Assembly: GCA_023974075.1 (NCBI GenBank)
Contig: CM043798.1
Span: 7,953,673-8,017,672, forward strand
Direction of reading: 5' to 3'
From: Chaenocephalus aceratus
Lineage: Eukaryota > Chordata > Actinopteri > Perciformes > Channichthyidae
Length of the DNA: 64,000 nucleotides
Made by a program: the position numbers and the translations under genes. Shown piece after piece: positions 31,816-42,947 of the stretch (position 1 is its first letter; each line of letters starts with the position of its first letter). The notes beneath the pieces are model-generated. The model had not been told where the DNA came from, searched no databases, and saw only the letters and a list, made by a program, of their open reading frames with translations.

Positions 31816-32192
31816 ATTTGAAGAGAGAAACTACAGTAAATAACATGGAGATCAACGTGTCTTCGAAAACCAAACGCATGGTTGACGTCACGTCCGGAAA
31901 ATGGCGGCGCCCACAGTGTTGATGTTATTTCGGTATATAATCAGTTTAAAATCACTGATAATGTCATCGGATTAAAAAAAAAAAAAAAAAGCCTGGCAGA
32001 GACTGGTCTGTTTTATCGGATGATAATTATTTAAAAATGAGTGTCATGAGCATACCATTCCTTTAAGTAACTTGAAAAATAACCATAATAACCGACATGA
32101 ACAAATATTGTGATAAATATCGTATATCGTGATACTGCTTGAAAAATATCGTGATAATATATTTTTCAATATCGCCCACCCCTTCTTGCAAT

Positions 32193-32640
32193 CATTTTTA
32201 TTGAAGGCATAACACAGAGGGATCATAAAGGGAGGAGGCGGGGTTCGCCCTTGTGTCTTGGGTGGAGAGAGCCCTCTCCGCCAGGACGCTTCCTGCCCCC
32301 CCGTCCGAGAGGACGGCGCAACCCCACCCCCACCACCCCTCTGCTGACGCGGAGCTGGGGCAGAGGCCCGTCCGTCGGGATCACCCGGCCTGGCCCCGCG
32401 GTTGACTGGAACCGGACCCTCCCCGTAGATCCGGCCGGGGAAGCAGGACAAGCAGCGGGAGCCATGGGTGCTCTTGAACCTTGCGCCTCTCTCTCCTCCT
32501 CGACAAACAGGTAGGTAGCTCGCCCCGATTGGCCGGCAACGTTTACGTACTCAGTAGGTGAAAGCACGCACAGCATGATAGAGAGTAGTACCCTATATTC
32601 CAGTAGAGGGCGGAGCCTGTTGTGAGATATAACATGGTTC
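32193..32640 (-). pseudogene. DIRS ORF1-like (gag) segment
   Basis: The minus-strand frame from 32576 reads MLCVLSPTEYVNVAGQSGRA, then Pro/Arg/Gly-rich sequence with no fixed domain, as in DIRS ORF1. It directly precedes the hAT at 32184, and behind that hAT the DIRS RNase H follows. The outer border near 32640 is inferred only from the change in base composition. Confidence 0.45.
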
Positions 32641-33970
32641 CCATTTATTAATGAGTTCTATTATAAATGAATTACAAACTATTCGTACATCCTTTATGAG
32701 GGTAGTCTTATTGTAGAAGTGGTACCGACTATTCTGCACAATTTCTATTATATTTTATTTTATTTATTTTATTTTACTATTATCTGTTTGTATTGTGTTG
32801 CACTGTTCGAGGAGCCTGTGACCTAAGCATTTCATTGTCATAACTACACTGTAGGTAGTACATATGACAATATAAGCCTTAAAATCCTTGAATGTACTTG
32901 TTAGTAAGTATTGTTCAGATATTTAGAAGAAATTGTACATTTCCTAAATGACATCACACAGCATTTCCCACATGTCATCCTTCATTTAGATTTTTTATAT
33001 AACTTCAATGTCTTATTCTCTGTCACTGTATATGGAAATTTGTGTGGAGGAAACATGTTGTCCCTTTGCTTCAATTAATTTATATCTAACTGCATAAAAT
33101 AAATTGCAACATGCTAATGTTTAGCAGGTATATGTAGAGCTAATATAAGATAATGAGCTCTAAAAAATACAATACTTACAAATATTGATTGCTGATAGTC
33201 CTGCCATATATGGAAGGCAGAGGAACTTAATTGTTTTTGTAAATTAATCCTGAAGGCCAAATTCCAATGATTCGCGATTTTGCTCCTTGGTCACCTTCAG
33301 TATACATTGGGCGTAGAGCCTTTCCATGAAAACAGCTAGTAAGTGGGTTCCTATGGTTACCTCTTCCGTGCTAGCTTGCACCTCTTAGTACGGCGTGATT
33401 GAGCGGTGCTGTTGAAGGTCAGTGGTAAACGAGGGACACATTTGAAATAATTTGAACTTGAGTACATCGTTCAGCGACACATTTCGAGCATTGTGCCACA
33501 AGTCTCTCCACAAAAACACAAAGGCAATGCCAGCACAGATCCGTTTTTACAATGTATTATGTGAATGCAGCTTGAGTGTTACACGAATGTGTGAAGCGGA
33601 TTTCTTGGCAATTTATCCCATAGTTGTTGGGATATTTCAGATTGGAATTATCACTGAACCAACTCTTTGGTAGCATCTCGGTAGTGCTAGTGTAGCTAAA
33701 AAGCCAAAGTAAAAACTTCATGAACTATCTTATGGTTAAAACAATACAAGAGAGTCTAAATAAATCCCCAAAACATGTCCCTTGAGCTAATTTCATGAAT
33801 AAACAAGTTGAGGGATAACTACACAGTGTGTCTGGGTGTGATTGTGGGAACAGGTTGACCATGAGGCGTGTAGCCAGCAAGTAACATAACTGCACATGTT
33901 CTTCTTCCAGTTCAGTTATCTCTCAGGTAAAGTTTCCCAATGTGATGTGGATGGAAAGGAGAATAGGCCT
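32641..33970. other. AT-rich spacer with one LINE-tail-like patch
   Basis: At 32755-32885 the text GTTGCACTGTTCGAGGAGCC then TGTGACCTAAGCATTTCATTG resembles a common fish RTE/Rex3-type 3' UTR. The rest (32890-33970) shows no gene or known repeat. Confidence 0.4.
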
Positions 33971-33989
33971 ACACACACACACACACACC

Positions 33990-34087
<98 letters not shown>

Positions 34088-34111
34088 CACACACACACAT
34101 GCGCACGCACG

Positions 34112-34148
<37 letters not shown>

Positions 34149-34169
34149 ACACACGCACACACACGCACT
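33971..34169. repeat. (CA)n microsatellite, interrupted
   Basis: About 200 bp of CA repeats with CCC, GC and TG interruptions. All long frames here are repeat artefacts. Confidence 0.95.
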
Positions 34170-34382
34170 ACACTCCTCTTTTGTTTTCTTTGTGTTCCTT
34201 GTGTCTCTTGAATAATAGAAGTGGCTGGATACTTATTGAATTCTCTGATTTACTTCCAGCACTTAGAACAACACTCCCCTTTCTTCATTCACTCAAACTC
34301 CAGCTGCTTGCACTGAGCCTGCAGAGTATTCGCAAACCTTTTTTCCTTTCTTATTTTCCAAGCTCACTCTTTAACCCACACT

Positions 34383-35049
34383 TATGGGCATAGATATGTC
34401 TCATAATTATTTGTGTGAACATAAAAATAATTTGTGTGTAAATATGTGATTTGTAAATGTAAAACACCATCCACAAAGCATTTAAAAGATTTGCAAACTC
34501 ACAAGTACATTTGCAGTGTAAAACGGAACTGCAAATACGCTAAATATGTTCACAAATTAAAAAAAGATCTGTGAATATCTCTTTAACATTTAAAACTTTC
34601 GATCCGGCATTTGTGAATCCAGTTTGTATTGTCGAATAATTGAAATGTCATCAATACAGCGGTGCAATCACGTGGTTTTCCGAAAATAACCGAGTGACAC
34701 GAGTAGATTTGAGCCGAGACCGGCGGAAAATATGCTCAAAATTTCCGTGTGTGTAAACAAGACGATCCACAAGCAGAAATGTGAGATTTTTTGGTCGACA
34801 AATACAAATGGATCACAAATCCGGATCGAAGTTGTAAATGTTAAACAATGTGAGATATTCACAGATCTTTGTTTAATTGCGAACATATTTAGCGTATTTG
34901 CAGATCCGTTTTACACTTGCACATTTATTTGTGAGTTTGCAAATCTTTTAAATGCTTTGTGGATGGTGTTTTACATTACAAATCACATATTTACACACAA
35001 ATTATTTTTATGTTCACACAAATAATTATGAGACATATCTATGCCCATA
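34383..35049. mobile_element. Foldback MITE with about 220-bp inverted arms
   Basis: The left end TATGGGCATAGATATGTCTC continues for about 215 bp as the inverse of the right end, with few mismatches (TTTTAAATGCTTTGTGGATG and its reverse lie at matching distances). An exact 6-bp TSD, CACACT, flanks it (34377-34382, 35050-35055). A short unique loop (about 34620-34830) separates the arms. Non-coding. Confidence 0.85.
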
Positions 35050-35055
35050 CACACT

Positions 35056-35964
35056 CAACAAAAATCGGACAGACAGGGGAAGCAAGAAACTGTCGAGCCA
35101 TGCATTAACCCCGGATATGAAGAAACAACAGTGAGGGTATTTTGAGGATTTTTTTAACAAACAGTGATAACAAATATATTGGGTGAGGCATTTTAAAATG
35201 AGGATATTCTGAATCAGACTGTTTTACTTGTTTTTCTCTGCTTGACTATTTTTCTGAAAATGTTTGTTTTCGTTGCAGTTTGTAGCATTATTGTACTTAT
35301 TGTGACTTTCAGTGCTGGGAAATCAATCCAAACATTGCTTTTAAACTGCTGTACCCATTTCCCACCTAACAGCAGGAAGTACGCTTTTAGTAACCATGGT
35401 AACCAAGATTCTTAGTCCACGTTAAAAAGGTTTTGGTTATGTTTCGTGTTTCTGAGTCCATGGGGTATTTTTATTCCTGCAAATGTCATGATGTCATTTT
35501 TAGTGCAGCTACAGAGTAGAAGTAAGGTATTAACCACAGACTGCTATTGGCCTATTATTATATGATTGGTAGGTTGTGCCAATTTTGTGCTGACTCAAAT
35601 GTCTCAACAAGTAATGAGATAATTCCCAAATGTAAATGTTGTACAGACATTGTACAAGTGTGCTGCCAACATTAGTTTGACATTTTTGGTTTGCAGTTAC
35701 AATGAGCTGTACAAAAATAAGGTAACATTCAATATTACTATTAGCCCAACTTTTCTATGAGTACTTGAAAGCATAAACAATCCTTCTCTGGGAAACATAG
35801 AAAAAAACCCCTGAATAATTTAGAGGATGATTAAGTTAATACCTCAAGATGTCAAAAAGATGTGGCTCAGAAATAAAAACTGCACAGTTCTGAAATCTGA
35901 TATATTACACATATGTTTTTGTTGTTGTAATTTGTCATATATTTAATGTACTTTTTTCTTGTAT
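35056..35964. other. No gene or known repeat recognised
   Basis: AT-rich single-copy-looking sequence between the foldback MITE and the next hAT. Confidence 0.4.
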
Positions 35965-35972
35965 ATGCCTTG

Positions 35973-36773
35973 TAGGGATGTAACGATACCAAAAACTCAA
36001 ATAACAATTAATATCGCGATAAAAAGTCCACGGTACGATATTTATCGCGATATTGAAAAATAAAGAATTTTACTTGAATTGTTGTTTCTTTATTAAATAA
36101 TAAATCTGATTTGTAACAGCATTTTAGTAGGATAGTAGTATTTTTAAAAGTGTCAACAATATAATAATCAGACCCTGCAATAGATAAATCAAGTTTCACT
36201 TTAGTTTTTCAAGTAACTCAACTCTACTACTCACTCACTCAGCATCATCAAGGTTATCTTTTAGGGATATGAGCATTTCCACATTTCGAGGTAGAAGCTG
36301 GGATGTTTGGGCGTTTACAATATCCCCTGCTGTGGAAAAAACTCTCTTGCTTGGTACTGATGTTGCTGGGACAGAGAGATATGCTTTGGCCATGGGTAAT
36401 CAGCAGTGGGTCAAACTGTGCATTGTCTCTCCACCACTTCAAAACAATACAGTTGTTGCCAAGAAGCTGAGGCTTATTGACAGGGCGAGGATATAAATAT
36501 ACTGGTTGGTACTTGTCAATGTCTCTAGGTATGTACATGTAGCCCTGTAAATACGATGTCCCTTATTGTTATCCGTTGTTTTATGTTCATGTTGTAACCT
36601 ACTTGCTGCCATGTTGGACAGGTCTCCCTTGAAAAAAGAGATTGATGATTCCAATCTGGTTGAATAAAGGTTTTTAAAAAAAAAATTATAATTAATTTTT
36701 TTTATTTTGTCAGTCTCACGACGGTATTGAGACATTTATTTACCGCAATATTCGATATATCGTTACATCCCCA
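35973..36773 (-). mobile_element. hAT element (801 bp) with a transposase C-terminal remnant
   Basis: The ends TAGGGATGTAACGATACC and ATCGTTACATCCCCA lie within an exact 8-bp TSD ATGCCTTG (35965-35972, 36774-36781). A LINE-tail-like patch (CAGGTCTCCCTTGAAAAAAG) sits near 36620. Confidence 0.9.
36254..36538 (-). pseudogene. hAT transposase, dimerisation (hATC) domain remnant
   Basis: The minus-strand frame reads VLKWWRDNAQFDPLLITHGQ, then CPSNISTKQESFFHSRGYCK and ends near GNAHIPKR. It follows the hATC pattern (L-x-WW-x-x-N-x-x-x-F/Y-P-x-L ... P-S/A-x-S-x-x-x-E-x-x-F-S-x-x-G ... N). The catalytic DDE part is missing. hATC mediates transposase multimerisation. Confidence 0.7.
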
Positions 36774-36781
36774 ATGCCTTG

Positions 36782-37766
36782 TAAACATTCTTTCTTACTA
36801 GTTTTTTTTAACCATTTTTATGATCCTTCTATTGTTTTGGTCCTTTCTTTTTTTGCAACTTATGTATCTTCCTGTGTTTATGCATGCTCCATTGTACATA
36901 TAGGACATTCCTGTTATGTTTAAACTGCTTGGCAATAAACCTGTTTCTGATTCTGAAAATGTGATTATGATGCACGGCTGTGTTTATAATTGATGACTCA
37001 GTGTATATCACTTTATGTGTAATTTCTAACTTCACTGGTGTCTTCACTGATGTAAATGTAAGAAGATAAAGACACAATCTTACATCTGGATAAACTCCGT
37101 GGTCTGTGTAGCTGTTGGTGACCTTCAGGTGCACCAGGCTCTGTAAACACTGCAGCCTGTGACGTGCAGTCCTCTCTACAGACACGTGTACCAGCAGAGC
37201 GCTCAGAAGCAAAGCCTTCTGCTGCTCTCACCCCAGGCGAGCCATTTGTTTCTCCCCTCACACTAGCCTACATCTCACGTCTCTGTTTGGAAGTTCCCAT
37301 AGTGATTGAACACATTGCAATATTTTGATAGGACCGCAGCTTTTCAAATAACAGATGGACCCACTGGCTCATTTGAACAAGAGGAATCCCACCAGCGTGC
37401 TTTGGCTTGAATACAAGTCAACATTCACAGTTCTGTTAGTTTGTGCAGCAAACATTTATGTTACCAGAAGGAACGTTAGAGAAATCCTGAGGATATGGTG
37501 GAGGGTGAGCATATTACCATTAGTTTTTTAGCTTGCAAAATCTGAATCCATGCAACCTTCGTTGAGCTTGAGAAGTCTTAAGAATCTGTAAATGCAAACA
37601 TCAATTTCAAAACTCAAATTGTGAGAAAGTGGCATTTACATCAATAGTAGGGCTACGTCACATTCTGAGGAGACCATGAATCTGTACATTGTATTTAATT
37701 TAGGACCCTTTATCAAAAGCAACTTACAATTAGTGCATTCCACCATGAAGAAATATTTTACATCAA
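36782..37766. other. Spacer with LINE/SINE tail fragments
   Basis: 36925-36960 has TTGGCAATAAACCTGTTTCTG (Rex3/RTE-like tail). 37705-37750 has AAAGCAACTTACAATTAGTG, related to the L2-type tail at 4150. No gene is seen; the patch at 37060-37260 is open on the minus strand but unlike any known protein. Confidence 0.4.
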
Positions 37767-38409
37767 TAGGCGCATTCACACCGCAGTACTTTTCCCACAA
37801 AGGTTCATGAGAACTTAGTTCATGAGAACTCTTTAGTTCGCATGAACTAAGTACAGATCGCGTTCACACCGGAATAAGCCCCTGGGGGAGGATTAGGCAA
37901 ATGAAGCCGCTGATGTCACTTCTTCTTCTTCTGCTTTGGGTTTAACTGGCAGGCCGCAAAACCACTTCACGGCGTATACTGCCACCCGAAGTCCCCGGCC
38001 GGAAGTCCCAGCAGTTTCTACTGAAGCCTTCCGAGTAAATCGCCAGAACGCCGACACCTCCTCATCTCCACCGCTCCCATGTTTTATTTTGTGTTGCCAT
38101 AAGTTAGTCTCTCTGCGTTTCTTCGCCTGGGCTAATGCTAATGCTGATAATGCTAATGTGAGGATAATAAAATGCGGCTTCACAACACTTTTTTGGGAGT
38201 TTTACGGGGCGTGGTTTGCAATCCGCCCAGCCAATCAGACATAGGAACCTTTTTCTCCCACGAAAGCCCCTGCTCTCTAGTAGGGACGGAAAAGGGGGTG
38301 AAAAGGTTCTCATGAATTATTTTTAGTTCCGGCTCTTTTTGGTGTGAACGCAACATTTCGGAACTATATCGGGTGAAGTGGGAAAAGTACTGCGGTATGA
38401 ACGCGCCTA
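37767..38409 (+). mobile_element. MITE of the 'taggcgcattcacac' family, copy 2
   Basis: The ends are TAGGCGCATTCACACCGCAG and TGAACGCGCCTA, with TA at both borders. It is uninterrupted (643 bp) and shares with copies 1 and 3 the stretch coding the Myb/SANT-like TWERW..DEEVSAF remnant (minus strand, about 38030-38090). Confidence 0.65.
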
Positions 38410-38439
38410 TTAGCATGTGCCAAGTGCCATTCTGTAGGG

Positions 38440-40463
38440 CAGGGGTCGGCAACTGGCGGACCGCGGTCCGGATCCGGACCCAGACACCGACCTATACGGA
38501 CCTGGAGCTATAATCAATACATTAATAGGGGATTTTCGGCGCCTCCCGCTTTTATAACGCTGATTTGGGTGACTTGTGTAATTCGTGGAGAACCGAAGAG
38601 TTTTCGTTTTGGGGGGTGGGGGTGGGGAGTCCGTCCGTCAGTCCGACTGACGGACAACTTCTCACTTCAAAAAGAAGAAGAAATCTAGACCGCAAAAATA
38701 ATTAAACAAGCGAGTACCTGTTTTTCCTGGCCAAGGACAGGTTCCTTGAACACAACACGAGCGTAACGTGTCTTCACGTGTATGTCTCGTCTGAAAGGAG
38801 TGCTGACAGAGAGCACCGGAACGCCGCTCCAGCCCTTCAAATATTGCAGTACCCAAGGAGCCGTACACATACCGCAGTGTTTGCGTGGCTGTGTCTTTAG
38901 TTCTAAGCACAGTGGCGATCTGTTGTTATTAGCATCTGGTTAGCTAGCTATGCTGACGAATTTAAAGAGCTTTTCTACAATCAGGTGGAAGAGAGCTCTC
39001 TCCTGAGAGGCTCAAATATCCTCAGCTCAGTGAGGTTAAGGCACACCTTGATATGATCATTATAGTTATTATGAGACTAAATGAAAAACAGGTATAAAAT
39101 ACTATATGACAGTAACAAAAAAAGTTGTTAAAAATAACAAGAATAGTTTTAAAAGGGGAGTGATTTGTAAAATATCCAAAAGAAAAAAAATCTGCTTACA
39201 GTTCTGTTTCATATGGATGTTGAGAGATGTATCCATAGATCTCTCATGTTGTTCTCAAAGATTGATGCTTATAACTTCAATATTTAATATTCCCGGGGGA
39301 GCATGCCCCCGGACCCCCACCCCCCCCCCCCCACCACACACACACACACTTAAATCATGTTCACATGGTCCAGGATAGGAACTAAATGCATTTGCACACA
39401 TCCTGTGTCCATATCTTTCTGTTTTGGTGGTCATGCCACAACCGTGCACATGCATGCATGGTGAGATATCTGGATTCAGAGGTTGCTTTTTCTTTGCACA
39501 GCATGAAAGAAAGGCCAAATGTATGGGCTGTGATTTTAGTTTTTTTAAGCAGAGGTTGAGTTCAATCATTTGTACGGCCCTTGGAGGATGTTGTAAAAAA
39601 TTGAAAGGAAAAAGGTTCCCCACCCCTGCTGTAAATAATAATAAAAACCCTTGATTTATAACTTAACATCTCTGTCTCCTATTGATCTGAGTATATTATA
39701 AAGAATAGCCAGTTAATTGAAGCATTATAGCACAGGCCTTTGTCTGATGGTATATTACGCTGTTTTTTTTCTGCTTCTAATAGTTCTCTCTTAATTCACC
39801 ATACCTGTGTTTGCATCACTGTAACCAATGAGCACTTGCATGTGTGTGAGAATAGCCCTGACTCCATTTCAGCCCAGATTTACAAAATCCTGGCAGGCCA
39901 AGCTCCAGCTCAATTCTCGCACTGAATTTAAACAAAGTGAGTGAGGGACTGCAATATAAGAGGGAAAGAAAGAGAAACTTTAAAACTGTTCAATTGTTAT
40001 GATGTGTAAAGACTGATATTGTTCTATAATCGTCTGAAACTGTTAAGTCATGATGTGAAACGGTTAACAAAGAAAAAGGGAAACTCAAGCTGCTACTACA
40101 CTTTATTTTATTTATCTAAAATTAAGCACTTTTAAGATGCACATATTTTCAAAAGCTATTTTATTTATTTTCTCTATTTTATTTGTAAATGCAGCCCGAG
40201 AGGAACAGTACACATATCCACAGTATTTACTGTATATCTGTATAGTTCAATGTTAATAGACAATCAATATTGTTGTTTTTGAATTGTGCTTTCTTTATTT
40301 GATTGGCAGTCAGTTGTTGATTACATGCAGACGTTGATAAAGCTACAGCTACTTCAATATATATCACAGTAATTCATAAAGTTAGACATTTTGAAGTTCC
40401 GGACCTTTGCATGGGGACATTTTCTCTAACTGGACCTTGTTGAATTTTAGTTGAATACCCCTG
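38440..40463. mobile_element. hAT element (about 2.0 kb)
   Basis: The ends CAGGGGTCGGCAACTGG and AGTTGAATACCCCTG lie within an exact 8-bp TSD CTGTAGGG (38432-38439, 40464-40471). An internal CCCCACCCCTG at 39618-39628 looks like another hAT end, so a smaller unit 38440-39628 could exist, but its flank (CTGTAAAT) matches less well. It contains the module with GGGGGAGCATGCCCCCGGAC (39293-39312) shared with 17480 and 27811. No transposase was recognised. Confidence 0.7.
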
Positions 40464-40471
40464 CTGTAGGG

Positions 40472-41023
40472 GAACGCAAATCTGTACAAACATTTACATC
40501 AATAGCATCAACATTTATTGAATAACAATGACAGAATATATCTATCATGTGGAACAGTATGAGGGACAGACAGACAGACTTCTTGTACCATAATTAAGTA
40601 ACATTTGGACGGACTTGTACTTTAATTGAGTATTTCCATGTTATGCTACTTTGTACTTCTAGTCTTCTACTACAATTATGTAATACCTTTAGTTACTTTT
40701 CAGATTCTGATTAATTATTTGAAATATAATCAACACTTCAATCAGAATGTAGTTCCACCTGGAGTAGATTCACAAGCTACCCTGCAGTATACAAAGTCAA
40801 ACTAGCTGCACCTTTACCAGCTTTGAGAACACTTTAATGATCAATAATATCACATCATATATATTATTTTGAAATGGACCAATCTGCACAATGACTACTT
40901 TTACTTTTGGTACTTGAAGTATATTTTTGATGCTAATGCTTTTACTTGAACAACATTTTGAATGCAGGACTTTTACTTGAAATAGAGTATTCCTACACTC
41001 TGGTACTTATACTCTTATTTAAA
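40472..41023. repeat. Dispersed 'acttttacttg' repeat, second copy
   Basis: AATGCAGGACTTTTACTTGA and related words match the reverse of 2885-3215. A third, weaker relative lies at 56420-56590. No coding capacity. Confidence 0.4.
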
Positions 41024-41419
41024 GGAGGGGTAGATACTTTTGGAGGAACCAGCTCGAGTGCGCTAGAATTTGAAAATACACAGCCAGAAAAAATCTGCAA
41101 CTTCCTTACAGAGCCCCTCCTCCAACACACACGAACGTGCACATGACCAATGAGGGCATGAGATAAGTTTGTGCACAGATGGAAGGCTGATAGGCAGGTA
41201 GGCCATCCAGTTATTTTAGCCGGGCCAGCTAAAATTATTGGTCGTGCTTTTTACAGTGCCACGGCTTCCGCAGATGACGTTTTTTGTATGTATTTTTTGT
41301 CAAAGCACTTCAGATATTCATTGCTATCGGGATGTTAAGAGCATTCCATGGAATATAACAAAAAGTGTATCTCGAGCCGGTTTCTCAAACTTACCTACCC
41401 CACCTTCAAGGTGGGAGTA
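41024..41419. mobile_element. MITE pair member 1
   Basis: It is colinear with 56605-56966 (shared GCCCCTCCTCCAACACACAC, CTATCGGGATGTTAAGAGCA). The ends are inverted: ACCAGCTCGAGTGC on the left and CTCGAGCCGGTTTCTCAAAC, CCCCACCTT on the right. The left border is TTAA, the right TTCAA, so a TTAA target with decay is possible. Confidence 0.65.
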
Positions 41420-42443
41420 CTTCTCCCACCTCTGATTATGTGTCAATCATGGCACACATTTTATTCTGCATTTCCTCCTACAATCCTAGAGTACAGATAT
41501 TAATTGAATGTTTCTATGGTTACGTCCTAGAAACACAACTCTTCAAAAAATTATTGAGAGGAATTTTTCTTTTCTACCATAATGTTTTTTGTAAAACAAT
41601 AGACTTGTATGTTAGAAAATCCAGTGTCTCTCAATAATCCCTCTAAAGGTGTATATAGTAAATGCATTCCTACAGATGTAAGCAACACAGATCAATGAGC
41701 ACATCTGTGGAGTAGGCTGGGACAGTAATACATGCCTCTAAAGTTGAGCTGTAATTGATGGGTTCTGCTGAGAAGCCACTGCAGGCAGCAGCCCCTGGAC
41801 TCTGCTGATCCAGCTCCTAAACACAGAGAGCCCTGATTGATAAAGATCCAGCAGTGAGGGATTCAGTCGTAAGTTAACCCCGGCTGACGTGCTGCTTCCA
41901 TCTCCATCCCTCCGAGGAAAATAATATGATGTGTGTACTTCATGGTCCTTTACTGAATGTGCCAGTCAACTTTCTTGATGGCCTGATTCATTTTATAAAT
42001 GTTGGCTTACTGATATGTCTCTGAAAGCATAGCCTCATTTTTACTGCCCACTCAGGACTTTTGCTTTCAGCAAGCATATCTTGTGAAAACAGAAACCCCT
42101 TCTTACTGCCTGAGGGAGAGACACTGTCAGTTATCCAGTGTATCTGCCAGATTGCAATTTGATTACATTTATTGCCTCTCTTGGATTTTTTGGGGCGATT
42201 GTGTTGCACTGTGAATTCACTGAATTGTAAAAACTTTTTGTTGGTATAATGTGTCTCATTTTCACAATAAGTAATTTGACTATGGACAGGCGCAGACAGG
42301 GACATAATGCAACAAAACGAGAATCTTGAGGGGTGTCAGCTCAAAGACAGCAGAGAAAAAACCTCAATGAGAGAAAAGATTTAGCTCTATGGAGAATGGG
42401 CGGTTCTAAGAAGGGCCATCAGGGGACAGTGCCCCTCTAATAC
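41420..42443. other. No gene recognised; single-copy-looking
   Basis: 41750-41930 is GC-richer with no strong frame. The 105-codon minus frame at 42305-41988 has no recognisable domain. Confidence 0.35.
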
Positions 42444-42783
42444 CTCATTCACACCAGCGCAACTCCGGTTCAAGCTCCGTGCTAGAGCTTTTTTCAGGTT
42501 CAGAACCGGTTTCTTCGGTTTAGCTCTGGCTCTTTTCACACCTCCCAGAGTCCGACTGGTGCTGCGTCATTGCGTCATCGTTTGCGTCATGACGTAACCG
42601 TTTGCGTACCTGCTTCATAAAGCCAAACCGCACGGAAACCCCTCACAGCTCACACCGACAACAACAACAATGGCCGATTGTGCTCCAGCTTCCTCTTTAC
42701 CTCTTCGGAAGACCAGATTCCCTTTGCTTTTCAAGCTCCAGCTCCGAATCGGCCCTGAAACACCGTTGGTGTGAATGAGGTAT
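42444..42783. mobile_element. MITE with 'acctcattcacacc' ends
   Basis: The ends ACCTCATTCACACCAGCGC and TTGGTGTGAATGAGGT are inverted repeats, flanked by TAAT and ATAA (AT-rich target, exact TSD unclear). A short frame MADCAPASSLPLRKT begins inside. Probably Harbinger-like. Confidence 0.55.
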
Positions 42784-42947
42784 AACACTGAGCTTGGACC
42801 CTCCTGTGGCTCCCCTCAAAAAGAAGATCAATGATAAAGCAGTTTGTGATAATGTTGCAGCAAAGACTGACTAACTTGGGCCAAAGTAACTGAAAATAAA
42901 TAACTGAACTAAAATTGTAAGTCATTGACATCAATTCTGTTGATTAA

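Larger units (their letters stand above)
30624..32062. mobile_element. TTAA-type DNA transposon with THAP and P2X7-like frames
   Basis: TTAA lies at both borders (30620-30623, 32063-32066) next to matching ends AGGAATGGTCCACTC and CATACCATTCCT. TTAA targets are used by Kolobok and piggyBac; a THAP-domain gene points to Kolobok, with ISL2EU-like elements an alternative. The two frames start near opposite ends and converge. The transposase core is missing, and a LINE fragment occupies 30950-31190. Confidence 0.7.
29560..32184. mobile_element. hAT-like element (2,625 bp) inserted in DIRS, holding a TTAA element
   Basis: The ends AGGGGTGGGCGATATGACGA and ATATCGCCCACCCCT lie within an exact 8-bp TSD CTTGCAAT (29552-29559, 32185-32192). 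Near 30085-30150 it contains another terminus-like stretch (TTATCGGTATCGG, CGTGCATCCCTA), probably from an older insertion. No hAT transposase was recognised. Confidence 0.85.
21350..32640 (-). mobile_element. DIRS-type tyrosine-recombinase retroelement, broken into pieces by insertions
   Basis: Minus-strand order: ORF1-like segment (32640-32185), insertion of a hAT (32184-29560), RNase H segment and recombinase start (29551-28660), insertion of a second hAT with its own nested elements (28659-22592), recombinase (22591-22066), Harbinger-like MITE (22065-21435), recombinase end (21431-about 21350). The reading frames join across the insertions. Most of the RT is absent. The terminal repeats of the DIRS element were not identified, so the outer borders are approximate. 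Confidence 0.75.

Noticed and set aside
33896..34393. 165-codon frame rich in HTHTHT, and similar frames at 50.3-50.8 kb and 53.98-54.34 kb
   Set aside because: Produced by (CA)n microsatellites; equally long frames exist on the other strand.
37893..38183. 96-codon frame starting with a signal-peptide-like MKPHFIILTLALSALALAQA
   Set aside because: The hydrophobic start comes from the GCTAATGCT-type repeat of a MITE; the frame is not kept in the sister copies at 3776 and 58504.
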